Shown here: positions 26,041 through 37,559 of the stretch, one piece after another | Numbering within the stretch: the first letter of the stretch is position 1 | How the letters are laid out: the number at the start of each line of letters is the position of its first letter | DNA from: Epichloe hybrida | Taxonomy: Eukaryota > Ascomycota > Sordariomycetes > Hypocreales > Clavicipitaceae | Length of the DNA stretch: 64,000 nucleotides | Direction: 5' to 3' | Assembly (NCBI GenBank): GCA_019022495.1 | Contig: JAFEKR010000001.1 | Coordinates: 4,836,001 to 4,900,000, forward strand | Position numbers and translations under genes: made by a program | Notes under the pieces: model-generated | Seen by the model: only the letters and a program-made list of their open reading frames with translations | What the model was told of the DNA's origin: nothing | Database searches by the model: none

Positions 26041-26352
26041 AGGGAGGGGCTTTTTTAACACTGCCGAGGAAAAAAACTTGGGTCTGCCATATTATGTTGG
26101 CTTCCAAATTCTCCCAATGAAGGAGAAAGACGTGAAAGCCTGCTGGCGCACGGGGGACGGGGGCTGGGTTGACTCATTAAGCGGCTGGATACGCGGACGT
26201 CAACAATCACATAAAACATACCCAGCAGGACTGTCACAGCATGAATCTGGCGGGCATTGGGATAGCATGGTGCCAGATTTCCACGTAATTTGTACACTTT
26301 CTACATTACATGATGATATACATCCACACAGAACACACGAATGGGTATCGTT
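26041..26352. other. Convergent intergenic region
   Basis: These 312 bp separate two convergent stop codons and must hold both 3' UTRs. Nothing else is apparent. Confidence 0.5.
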
Positions 26353-27821
26353 TCAGTTGTTCCTCTTCAGTTGAGCCTCCTCTTCTGCAATCAAACCCTC
26401 GATCTCCTTGCCCACGAGCCAGTCCCGCGCGGCGTCCATTACACGATCCAATGTATCCCCCCCGTCCAACACGTCTGGCAAGTTGTGCACGTCCAGCCCG
26501 GCCCTATGATCTGTACACCGGTCCTGGTTATAATTGTACGTGCGAATCTTGTCCCCCCTCGTGATCTGCGTCTGGGACAGAACGCTGTTTCTCAACCTGG
26601 CGGCATCTTCTTGGCGCTGCTCCGCCCGCTGACTTGCTATCCTCGATCGCAACAGCTTCCACGCATCTTCCCTGTTGCGCTGCTGCGATCGATGGTCCTG
26701 CATGGAGACGGTTGTTCCCGTGGGGATATGCGTCATTCGTATGGCCGACTCGGTCTTGTTCACGTGCTGTCCGCCGGCGCCGCGAGCGCGCATCGTTTCA
26801 ATCCTGACCTCCTGGGGGTTCACGTAGAAGTCGCTCTCGACGTCGTCGCCCACGTGGTCGTCGGAGGCGGCAGCGCTTTGCGGGAACGAGGGCAGCACCC
26901 ACACGGCCACGGCACTCGTGTGAACCCGCCCCTTGCTCTCCGTGCTCGGAATCCTCTGCACGCGATGCATGCCGGCCTCGCTTCGGAAGACGTCGTAGGC
27001 GCCCGCGTCTTGGACCTCGAGGATGGCTTCCTGGAGGGGCCACTCCCCCGCCGACGAGGACTGGTCGCCCGCGGCCTCGGCCATTTCGTACTTGAGCACG
27101 CTGGCCCTGTACCCTCGTCTCACGCACAGGGCCCTGTACATCTTGAACAGCGAGTCGGCAAAGTACCGGCCCTCGAGGCCGCCGGGGCCCGGCCGGAACT
27201 CGATCATGCACGGCATGTCGGCGAACGGGTGGCGCGGCGTCAGGCTGGCGGAGAGGTTCCTCTCGAGGGCCTCGACACGGTCCCGCTCGATGCAGAGCTC
27301 GTCGCGCGCGATCGAGGCCAGGTCCGGGTCTTGGCCTGGGTCGTCGGCCATGGACTGGAGCTCGGCCATGGAGGACATGGATTCGTGCCATGCCGCGAGG
27401 GCGGCGGCGACTCGGTGCAGCTCGCCTGCGCGCTTTGCCTTGAGGGGATCAAACGTCGTGGCCAGGGACTTTCGGAGTGCATCGTGTTCGGCGGAGAGGG
27501 ACTTTGCGCGCCGGACGAGGGACGGCGCGAGACCGGGAGCTGTTGTTGTTTCTGGGGTGGATTTGCATTGTCGGTCATTCCGGACCACATCTCGCTTCGC
27601 TGGTGTGTTGGTGTTGGTGTTGGTGTTGGGGGAGAGAGAGATTCTGGGGCATTCCTGGGAGGAGAGGGGGAACAGGCAGACGACGTACCATTGGATGCGA
27701 GGCGCACGAATTGAGAAGCAGCTTTGCGCTGGAGTGCGCGGGTGCAGTTTCGGCACACCCATGGCGCAGAGAACATGCTGATGCCGTGATGCGAAAGCGG
27801 TCGGCGTGGAAGGGGAAGCAT
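26353..27821 (-). CDS. MRF1: Mitochondrial peptide chain release factor 1
   Basis: This class I release factor should read UAA and UAG in the mitochondrial ribosome and trigger peptide release. Two exons are inferred: 27821-27689 and 27599-26353. The 89-nt intron joins them in frame, giving 459 residues from the first ATG or 444 from a second at 27776. The N-terminus (FSAPWVCRNCTRALQRKAA) is Arg-rich with few acids, like a mitochondrial presequence. Domains run in the usual order. The codon-recognition tripeptide is of the RF1 PxT type (PST at 262-264, in RIPSTESKGRVHTSA), and the catalytic GGQ is at 320-322 (RARGAGGQHVNKTESA). The C-terminus has RGDKIRTYNYNQDRCTDHR, typical of RF1/RF2. The acceptor is inferred from frame: it is the only AG that restores the main frame from the donor at 27688. 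It sits in an ACACCA repeat, so an alternative is possible. High GC over 26800-27500 produces long antisense open frames. Confidence 0.93.
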
Positions 27822-28119
27822 AATTTGGTTTCTATTTTTCTGTGCATCTGCAGGACTGCCAGAAAGGGGGTTGGGTGCGGTGGGGCGGCAGCGGATGTGT
27901 CTGTTTTATCGCTATGTGGCACGTGACTCGGGTAAAGATATAATTAGAAGGGATAATCAAAAGCAGAGAAAAGGAATTAAATTGAAGCTAATTCTATTAT
28001 ATAAATAAAAGGGCAAAAGCTTCTTATTTATAAAAAAAGTAATTACAGTAAACCTTATATACTTTTTATTCTAAGAATATATATTGTTTTAAGGTATATT
28101 TTAGTATTCCTAGTATAAT
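27822..28119. promoter_or_regulatory. MRF1 upstream region and right edge of the gene island
   Basis: The first ~125 bases have gene-island composition and should contain the MRF1 promoter and leader. From about 27945 the sequence becomes AT-rich. The copia-2 element begins at 28120 after its target duplication, ATAAT (28115-28119). Confidence 0.5.
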
Positions 28120-28416
28120 TGTTAGTATCTACACGATACTAGTGACCTACGCGTAGGGTTTTTTAGGGTGGACTAAAGTGTATGTAATTATTATATATTC
28201 TAGTCTATTAAAGCAAGTAAAAGAGAGATTAAATAGAAGCAAAGAGAGTGCACTATTTATTATAGTAAAAGGGGCCTTAACTAGGGCTACTAGCAAAGAG
28301 ACTATATATGCTAACGCTAATCGCGGCGCAATTAGGCTAGATATGTAGGTCCGTGATATAATGCGCCTAGCTAATTAGAGGCACGTAGCCTTATTAATAT
28401 TATGCTTATTCTAATA
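28120..28416 (-). repeat. 3' LTR of the second copia family
   Basis: 297 bp. The outer left end keeps unmutated sequence (CTAGTGACCTACGCGTAGGG). The inner right end is mutated (TATGCTTATTCTAATA). Confidence 0.88.
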
Positions 28417-30871
28417 CTAGAAACTCTCTCTTTTTAATATAACTATTAATATATAATATTAATAAGATAATTAAAAAGAACTAAGGAATAAGCAAGATTA
28501 AATAATTATAGATAATACTATAAGAAAAGAGTAAGGGAAAGGGGGTATAATAAAAGATAATATTTAATCTATAAGCCTATATAAGAATAAGTAAGCCTAA
28601 TCTTAATACCTTTAATCTTATTAGATTAATATAAGAGTTATAATTACGTAACCTATTCTTCTATCCTAATAGTTGCTTTATTACTTATAATAAACCTCTT
28701 AAATACCTTATTTAGCAATGCCTTTGTAAAGGCATTAGTAAGGTTATTATTCCTATTAATCTATCTAATCTTATAGATCTCTTGTTCCTTATATAATTAA
28801 TAAAGGGCTATAATATTAATTATAAGGCACTTCTCTTTTATAGTACTAAGCTTAATAAGGCATTTATATAGAGAGTATAAATTAGTATAAATAATAATAG
28901 GAATCGCAGGAAGGTTTAATTTATAAGTGATTAACCTAAGCGTTATTAAGATTATATAAGCTATATTAGCACTAGTAACTATACTATAGATCTTAGAGGT
29001 AAGTATACTTCTTATAACTCTCTTACTCTTAGTAAAGCTATAGTGTATAATATTACCTTAAATTATAAAGGTACCTTCCTTTTAGACTTTACTAGCTAGG
29101 ATAAGCATATATCCTAGTTAAGAAGTAAGGTCTTAGTTATTAGTAAATAATCTATTTATAAAAATAAAAAGCTTTACTTTCTTAAGATTAAATAGTATAA
29201 ACCTTAATCCTTAGTTTAGATTATTAATTTACTATTAAATTCATTAGTTTAGGCTCTTTATATCTTAGAATAACAGGTCTTAGTATTATATAGTAATAGA
29301 GAGGTTAAAATAGGCTTTAGGTTAGTAAATTAAGGTAATATACGTGTCTTAAGCTTATTATTCTATATATACTTATTTTAAATTAGTTAGTAGGATTAAT
29401 TAAAGCTTTTTACTTTAGCCTCTTTACCTTAGTGTAATTATATTATTCTTAAGAGTAATAATACTACTATTAAAGGTTAGTAAGTTCCCTATAGAAAGGA
29501 TTTACTTTAGTTTAGTAGTAAAAGAAGTAGCTTTTAATTAATTCTTCTCTTATTAAGAGAACTTATAGTTAGATAGTCTAATTATATTATTAGTTTATAT
29601 CCCTATATATATAAAGGTTAGGTTCTCCTTTATTATTATAAGTAGGTATAGGTTAAATATAAAGGTTATTATCTAGAGCATTTCTTTATAGTAATAATAA
29701 TATATTACTTACTAGTAAGTGCTAGCTTTTATAATACTATATAAAGGCTTAATTACTTATATTATTATACCTATAGGGTATAGGTAATGGATTTAGATAG
29801 GGATTTAGGCTAGAATTATATAACTAAGAAGCGTTTATGCTTGCACATAGGCCTGTGTGATGTTGCGAAGCTAGAGGATAAGGCCTAGTAATAATAACGT
29901 AAGTATTATTATAAGGATTAACCACTAGCTAGCTTATTAGATTATTAGGGCCTATATAAGGATTGCTAGCTTCTTCTTATTGCTATAACCTTGGATTATA
30001 AGTCTTAACTTCTTATATAAATCTATTGTCTTACCCTTTACTTTATTAATAATATAGGAATTAAAAATTTGAGTTTTACTATATTCTCTTTTATTATATT
30101 TAATAAATTCTAACATACCTTGTTTAATTAGAGTATTAATTTTAGCCTTAGTAAATAGCTTAAAGGGCTTACTAGGGGTCTTAATAATTCCTTCCTTATG
30201 TAATTAGATTATAAGCTTAAGATTAAAGCTTTCTTTAGCTAATAGAAAGATATTAGTCTTATCTTTTATTTAATCTATATAATTAATATTAGATATAATA
30301 ATAGGAGGGTTCTTTTAAGGTCTCCTAGGTCCTTACCTTAGGGGATTAATAGGAGGGGTAGCTATAGGTTATAGGGAGGTGTCTTAGTCCTTTACACTCT
30401 TAGGAGGTCTCTCTTTATTAGGATCTTTATAAAAAGGCCTAATAGAGGTTAATCTAAAAGCTTTAGGGCCTTAAGGGAGCTTAAGAGTGTAGGTTTTGCC
30501 TTCTATAGCTAATAGCTTATAGGGTTCTCTTTATCCTTTACCTTTATACCATATGTATATAAGTAATCTAAGCAGGAGGTTAATAGTTATAAAGGTGTTA
30601 GGACTATTCCTTATAGTAAGGGCATTACTAACCTTCTATTAGGTATAAATACACTTAACTTCCTTTATTACTAGTTAGATTATAAGGGCTTATTATGTAA
30701 TATCTAGCAATAGAGGCAATTCCTTAACTATTTAAGAATATACACTAAAAATAAGGACTATTAGTATAAGACTATTTAATCCTATAGTATTATTTATAGC
30801 TTTAACTACTATTTATAACGCTACGGGCTCTAGTATTATTAGGTATTCTTATCTAATAATATTATAGGCTC

Positions 30872-31080
30872 ACAAAGTTTGTCGCAAACTTTGTATTGAC
30901 TTTTCAGCCCCCAAATTTGTGGCTTAAAGCTTATTCCTTGATGTTTTACCTAATACTACGGTGATTATTAAATTTGGTTGTTACATGTGGCACTAGCTGG
31001 GTATTGCTAGTAATTTTTTTGGTTCCTTGAAAATTAGATGCATTGGCCACAGCCAATGACCCCAAAAAAAATTAAAAATC
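30872..31080 (+). mobile_element. 209-bp retroposon-like insertion with 14-bp target duplication
   Basis: An unmutated 209-bp sequence interrupts the copia-2 element and is flanked by exact 14-bp duplications, AATATTATAGGCTC (30858-30871 and 31081-31094). It opens with a perfect hairpin, ACAAAGTTTG and its complement around a TCG loop. Near the other end is a second hairpin, CATTGGC-CACA-GCCAATG. It finishes in an A-rich run (CCCCAAAAAAAATTAAAAATC, less its first base). It has no open frame. A longer copy sharing the A-rich end lies at 36882-44183 in the opposite orientation. A long target duplication with an A-rich 3' end suggests target-primed insertion, as for SINE or LINE elements. Confidence 0.75.
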
Positions 31081-32037
31081 AATATTATAGGCTCTTTAGA
31101 GTAGCTTATAATATTACTTAACCTTACTAATACTATAGTAAGCCTTAATAAGTATATCTTTAATCTTAATTACTATTAATAATGTAAGCTACTTAAACTC
31201 CTTACCTCTAAAGGTTATTCTAGTGTCTGTAATAATCAAATCTAGGGGGCCTAGATAGATATTAATCTAGTAAAGATAGAGTGCTTCCTATATAGTCTTT
31301 GTAAAGATATCCTGAATAAATCTAGCTATATTAAAGGATATAGCTATATTAATAACTTATAGAATAGGGCGGTTACTATTAATATATATAATATCTATAA
31401 TGATTTTGTAATTATAAGCATATTTATCCTAAAGAGTAAATTTAAATTAATGTGGGCTATCTATGTGTCATTAGTATTACTAGTAAACCTTAGTTAGCTT
31501 CTTAATAGCTTTAAACTTAACCTTATACCCTAATTTATATAGTAAATTATAAAGATATTAAACTAAAGGGTGTCTAAAGCGTTAATATAATTAATAAAGC
31601 TTAATTTCCGTAAGATAACTCTAAGTAATACTTTCTTCTTTATTTAGAAGTATTTACATATACCCCTATTTATATATAATAGGAACCTTAATATTCCCTT
31701 ACTATAAAACGTTCTCTAATATATAGAAATTAATCTTTAGGTAAGTTATATTATAAAGGTATAAGAGAAAGGGGGTATTTATAAGGATTACCTAAAAGAG
31801 AATAATTCTAAATAGAGTTAGCACTTTAATTAATCCTAGTGCCTTAATTAGTTCTCTAGGGCTGAATTTAATCTTTACTTTCCTAGTATTTAACTTATTA
31901 AGTATAATAGTTAGTATTATACTTTATAAAGCTAAGAATTAAGGGTAGCTTACTAATAAACACCCTACGGCACCTGTGTTAGCTATAATGCCTTTAAAGG
32001 TTCTAGATGAATATTGTTCTTTAAGTGTAAATGCGCT

Positions 32038-32564
32038 TTGTCAGGGCAAAACAACCACCCCAAAACAATAGAAAAGAGGGATCTGACGATAATAATGATG
32101 ATGCTGACGAAGATGACGAAAATGACGAAATTGACGGTATTGACGAATTCAACGATATTAGCAATTGAACCTAGATATCGGGATCTAGGTCTGCGATATT
32201 TGCGATCTATCGCGAGGATCAAAGCTAGAAAAGCAGCCTAGCTAGGCAGCTAGATAATCTCAGATAATCTCAAAATAATTCCATAATCTTCTTAGGTAAA
32301 CACAGGTAAAAACACGATTTGAACAATCTAAGCCAAAGGCATTAAAGGGAGAGTTGATTTTCTATAAAAAGGGAGGAAATCTAGGGATTTTATCTAGCTA
32401 GGGGGTCAGGGGCTAGGCCGGATCCAATGTGGTTGAATTAATCCGACAATCCGATAGATCCGAGGTTGAAGGGGCTAGAGGTCTCGAGGGATCCGATAGA
32501 TCCGAGGTCCAAGGGGCTAGAGGTCTTGTGAGAGGTCTCTAGGGGTCATATTCCTAGCCACACA
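32038..32564 (+). mobile_element. Solo-LTR-like or MITE-like repeat inserted in copia-2
   Basis: This 527-bp, largely unmutated sequence starts TTGTCAGGGCAAAACAACC and ends CCACACA, with GCGCT on both sides (32033-32037 and 32565-32569). With a TGT start the duplication would be GCGCTT. A second copy is at 49618-50096. A GACGA-rich minisatellite (32080-32150) varies in length between the two copies, and CCGATAGATCCGAGGT occurs twice near 32450 and 32488. TG/CA-like ends and a 5-bp duplication fit a solo LTR. No internal region is seen, so a short non-autonomous element is an alternative. Open frames here are short and antisense to each other. Confidence 0.7.
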
Positions 32565-34952
32565 GCGCTTAGTGCCTTATCTAGTTCCTAAAGATTAAAT
32601 AGATCTTTCTTAGCTAGAGCATAAGTTATTACTCTCCTAGCGAGAATCTTAGTGGTTATATAGCTATTATAGGTGGTCCTGTGTGTGAAGAAGCTTGTGG
32701 GCACTTAGTTATTATTATCTTCTTTACCGAAACCAAGTTCTATTAGGTACTAGTTAATATTGTTATCTTTAGCTAATTTAGAATTATTGCCTTTATACTA
32801 TATTAGGAACGCATTATATAAAGAAGCTGTTAAGTCTGTGTAGGAGTGATTCTTAAAGCGTTAGAACGCTTTCTTCCAGTCCTTATCTAAGTGCTTAGTT
32901 AACTAATAACCTTCTTTACCACATATATAACACTTTTTTAAGCGGTAAGGCTTGCCCTTTAATATAGATTAACTATATTAGGCTTCCTTGCCTTTCCTAT
33001 TATACCTATAGTTAGTCTAAAAGTATTCTTTAGTACTAGCTTCTATAGGGAATTACTATTAATTAATTAAAGCTTTAGATTTACTAATTAATATCCTTAT
33101 TTATTTGTAAAAGCATTAGAGGTTAACGGGAGGATTAATAATATAGGCCTTATATTCTAGGATTCCTTTGTAAGTATTTAGAATCTAACTACGGAGATCT
33201 AATTCTAACTATAATCCATAAGGATTTACCCTTTATAGATTTAAAAGCTTTATTATAAGGTTTTTAAAGTATTTAATCTTTAATTTATTAGGGTTCTCTT
33301 AGATAATTATAAGTAGTTATAATTTTCCTTATAATAGATAGTTTTTCTAATATATATTATCTATCTTTAACTTTTACCTAATCCTATAGATAAAAGTTAG
33401 GAGATCTTAGGGGTCTCTTTAGCCTAAAAGGTTCTCTAGGAAGTACTAGAGAGGTCTTTCTTTTAGTATAAACTTAAAGCTATAGCCTAACTATTCTTAT
33501 ATAATACCTAGTATCTTATACTTCCTTTAATAAGTTAAGAGCTTAATATTAAGAATATTATACTCCTTAGTACTATACTTAATACTCTTATTATTATAAA
33601 ACTTATTAAGATTAAGTAATTACTTTAATAAGAGTTAGCTTATCTCTTAAGGGGAAATAGGGATAATTAAATCTTATAGAAGGGGTGCTATAGTTTTAGA
33701 CTATAAAGAGGGATTATAATACCTTACTATAGGAGGGGAAGTAAGGGGGGTCTAGGCTTATAATTAAGGGCTTATAATAGGGGGATTGCTTTTGCTATTA
33801 TACCTTTGCCTTACACTTAGTATACTTAGGGATTAATATAATAGAATTTAGGAATAGAATAGGAGTAATAATAGTAGTTAAGGGGATTAGGGATATTATA
33901 GGGTAATTAGCTAATTTATTTAATCTTTAAAAGAAGGGATACTAATAAGGAGAAGGTCTTTATAGAAGTCTTTCTCTGCTATTTACCTCTTAAAGGGGGA
34001 ATACTTCCTAGTAACTTCCTATATTTCTTTTTCTTTCTAATTATAAAATCTATTATAGTTTATAATATTTTTAAGTAAGACTATTATCTTATAGTAACTT
34101 TATAGGTTTATATAAATACTACTAAAGAAAAGAAAGTCTTAAAGACTCTTTATAGCTTTAGGATTTACTACTTAGAATATCTCTTAGTTTTATTCTTCAA
34201 AGTTATTATTAAAGATAGTAAATAGGGTTTATAGGTATAAGTTCTTATATTTATAAGTTACTTTCTTAATAAGAATCTAAGCTATAAGTTCTTTAAGGGT
34301 AGTATTTACTTTAAGATTAAATAATTCCTTATTCTCTAGTGCTTATTATATAATATACTAGTATAAATCAGGGGAGATATAGTTAAGGAGGTAAGATATA
34401 ACTTATAGATTAACTTCTTTTCTAGTATCTTTAGGGGGGGAGGTATGTTTATAATTAGAGGGAATGTCTTAGGTTCTAAATCCCTCTAGCTAATCTTAAT
34501 GTTTTACTATAATATTAGTAGTAAATAGGGAGGTAAGTAAAATAGAGAACTTATAGAGATTTAAAGAATTATAAGTAAAGCTATTATCTTTACCCCTTTA
34601 GTAAGTTTAATTAAATAATTAAGGATAGGTTAGGTTAGTTACTAACTAGGCCTTAATTATTTAATAAACACGCTCCTAAGGGTTTATTTATATAATAGAC
34701 ACGCTAATTAAATAAATAAAGATAGGTTAGGTTAGTTACTAACTAGGCTTTAATTAAGTTAATAAGCTTAGATTTAGTATAGAGCTAGTTATAGTTACTT
34801 AAGGTAAAAGAAGAGCTAGAATATACTTTTTCCTTAGTATATTTAGTATCTTAGAGTAGCACTTTCTATTTTATAAGGTAAGTCCTTAATACTAATATCT
34901 CTTCTATAAACCTTACTAATCTATAGTATTTATAGAGATAACTACTAATTAG

Positions 34953-35249
34953 TGTTAGTATTTATAGGATACTAGTAACTTATATGTAGGGTTTTTTAGG
35001 GTAGACTAAAGTATATATAATTATTATATATTCTAGTTTATTAAAGTAAGTAAAAGAGGGATTAAATAAAAGCAAAGAGGGTACGCTATTTATTATAGTA
35101 AAAGGGGCCTTAACTAGGGCTACTAGCGAAGAGGCCACATGTGCCAACGCTAATCGCGGCGCGATCAGGCTAGACATGTAGGTCCGCGATGCAACGCGCC
35201 TAGCCAATCAGAGGCGCGCAGCCTTGTTAATATCATGCCTGTTCCAACA
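34953..35249 (-). repeat. 5' LTR of the second copia family
   Basis: 297 bp. The inner left end is mutated (CTAGTAACTTATATGTAGGG). The outer right end is intact and CpG-rich (CATGCCTGTTCCAACA). A 75-codon open stretch here (34980-35207, minus) is a chance frame inside the LTR. Confidence 0.88.
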
Positions 35250-35254
35250 ATAAT

Positions 35255-36652
35255 CTTATATATATATTATATATGATTAGTTATATTACTTATTACTAGG
35301 TTATATACCCCTTATTTAGTATTAAGGCTATTAAAATACTAATTATTATTCTAACTAGGAAATATATAGTTTTTTTATTATAGGTAAATCTAATATAAGA
35401 CTAAAATAAACTCTCTTACTTTTACACTTGTCAGTTATACTTCTTTTTTATAAAGGCTTTTTTTAATCTAATATTTATAAGCTTCTTTTTCTTACCTTTA
35501 TAATTATGAGGCCTTACCTATAACACACGGGCAGAGCATGTAATGTGTAATAATTACATATTACATTATATTACATTATAATATATTACATTTATTACAA
35601 ATGTAATGTTAGGGCAGAAGAAGTAGGGTATATTATTATTTTACAATATTATGTGAATCGTTCTCTATTAAATTAATATTAGCGTTGATTTTACTATTAT
35701 TTTAGTCTATTCACTATAAATTATTTAAGTTTCCTTAGTTTAAGATTTTTCGTTATTGTTAGGTAGGGTGTTATGGACTAGCCCCTAGGTGACTGCAATA
35801 GGGCGTCAATATAATATTAAGAGACTTAAGGAGAAGAGGCTATCCCTAGTAGTGCCCCTTATACCCCCTTAGCTTCTTATATAAGCCCCCTTTTCCTTAC
35901 CTATTCTTACTTACCCTTACCCTTCCTGCTATACGAATAATACTTAGGTAAAGCCTAAGCCCTTATATATACCTTTACTTAGTCCTATTTAATAAGTTCT
36001 CTTTTTATAATATTTCTTATTATACTATTAGTAAGTAAGGTAAATTACTTCCCTCTTTACTATTACTTTCCTATAAGTTATTGAATAAGTAATTAATTCT
36101 ATTTCTTACTTATTATTATTAGGTATATAATGTACTTATCTTACTAATAGGATTTATTTAATATAAGTATATAATATACTTACCTTGCTAATCTATTATT
36201 TATTATAATCTTTAGCCTTACTTTTATTAGTTTATTAATTATTTAATACTAGTTTAAACTTATATATAAATATTTTACTTAGTTTCTTATTATATCTTAC
36301 TTTCCCTTATATAATACTATTTATTTATTATTATAGTTTTATTTTATTTTCCTTTTTATTTTATTAGTACTTTCTTCTTAAATAATTACTTCCTTATTAA
36401 ATATACCTTATAATTTATTTAACCTTTCTTTACCCTTAGCTATTTATATAATACCTCCAAGCTATTTTATTAGTAAGTTTCTTATAGAAAGTAACTTAAA
36501 TAATAAATAATATATTACCCCTTAATTAGTTTAGTATTCTTATAAGCTATATATAAAATAAGCTATTATTACTAGTATTTTAAAATATTATTTACTTAAA
36601 TTTGAAAAATTATATTTTTTATATTAAAGATAATACTTTACTTATATATAAT
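35255..36652. other. AT-rich relic between copia-2 and copia copy D, with a TGTAATG-type element end
   Basis: No gene is visible. At 35526 CAGAGCATG begins a run of TGTAATG and ATTACAT words to about 35612, like the ends of the family at 10565 and 51540. So the right part may be another truncated member. At 35757-35960 a less mutated stretch (TGTTAGGTAGGGTGTTATGG onward) resembles the start of an LTR, but I find no partner. The remainder to 36652 is TA-rich. Confidence 0.45.
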
Positions 36653-36881
36653 TGTTAGAACAAAGGTGATATTAATCGCGCGTCATAGCCGCAATTACCT
36701 AGCAAAAGCTTAGGCTACGCGCGCGCCTTACACGTAACCCGTAACCTAGCTTGTTAATTAGCTAGGAAATATAGGGCTATAAATATATAGCCCCCTTTTC
36801 CTTCTATTATGATAGATTCTAGCTTTTAACTTATTTTTTAAACACATATAGAATATAGCCTAGAATAGATAAATTAATAAT
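36653..36881 (+). repeat. First part of the 5' LTR of copia copy D
   Basis: The 229 bp start TGTTAGAAC and end in GATAAATTAATAAT, the 14-bp target duplication of the inserted retroposon. The start is better preserved than that of the 3' LTR of the same element. The last ~60 bp of the LTR are found at 44198-44258. Confidence 0.8.
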
Positions 36882-37368
36882 TGATTTTTAATTTTTTTTG
36901 GGGTCATTGGCTGTGGCCAATGCATCTAATTTTCAAGGAACCAAAAAAATTACTAGTAATACCTAGCTAGTGCCACATATAATAACCAAATTTAATAATT
37001 ACTATAGTGTTAGGTAAAATATAAAAGGAATAAGCTTTAAGCTATAAATTTAGGGGCTAAAAAGTTAATATAAAGTTTATAATAAACTTTATGGCTATGA
37101 TTACGTAAGAGTTATAATTCGCGACTATAGTTAAACTTAAATCCATTTAAGTTTTACTTATAGTATAAATTAACGTAATTCCCCCTTCCTCTATGACTAT
37201 GTTTATTCTATCTCTCTATATCTCTTCTATCTTATAACTTATCCTTCAAAGCTCTAAGGCGAACTAAAAAAAAAACATAACTTATCCTCACTTAACTTCA
37301 CTCTAATTCGAATCCACAGGTAGGTTAAGGGCTACTAATTAACTAATTAACAACTAACTAATTAGAAA

Positions 37369-37559
37369 TGTGAGAACAAAGGGATAGCTAGGCAAGAGGT
37401 ATAGGGGCGTTCGTATATTGACTGAAGCTTGCTAGGTCTAAGTGTGTTATGCGTGCAAGTCACTAACTTATAGCTAGTGGCTTGCTAGTGTCACGTAGAC
37501 CTAGCCCTACAGCGTAGTGCGCTAGTGGAGTGCACCTATGTTATAAGTAAGGCTTTATA
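37369..37559 (-). repeat. 3' LTR of gypsy element 1
   Basis: 191 bp, with outer start TGTGAGAACAAAGGGATAGC preserved and inner end ATAAGTAAGGCTTTATA mutated. Confidence 0.9.

Larger units (their letters stand above)
28120..35249 (-). mobile_element. Complete Ty1/copia retrotransposon of a second family, RIP-inactivated, with nested insertions
   Basis: This 7130-bp element is bounded by two 297-bp LTRs unlike those of copies A-E and an exact ATAAT duplication (28115-28119 and 35250-35254). It is on the minus strand. Near 28750-28700 it encodes the copia RNase H tail word NLTNAFTKALLNKVFK. The region 29950-30240 corresponds to the reverse transcriptase segment of copy C at 14700-14990. Stops interrupt all frames. 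It carries a 209-bp retroposon (30872-31080) and a 527-bp LTR-like repeat (32038-32564). Without these and their duplications it is about 6.4 kb. Confidence 0.9.

Noticed and set aside
26341..27781. Long open frames on the plus strand across MRF1
   Set aside because: They are antisense to a clearly recognised release factor and arise from its high GC content and lack of antisense stops.
32014..32241. Open frames on both strands in the 527-bp repeat (and the matching pair at 49500-49773)
   Set aside because: They run through a GACGA-type minisatellite, differ between the two copies and occur on both strands, so they are not coding.
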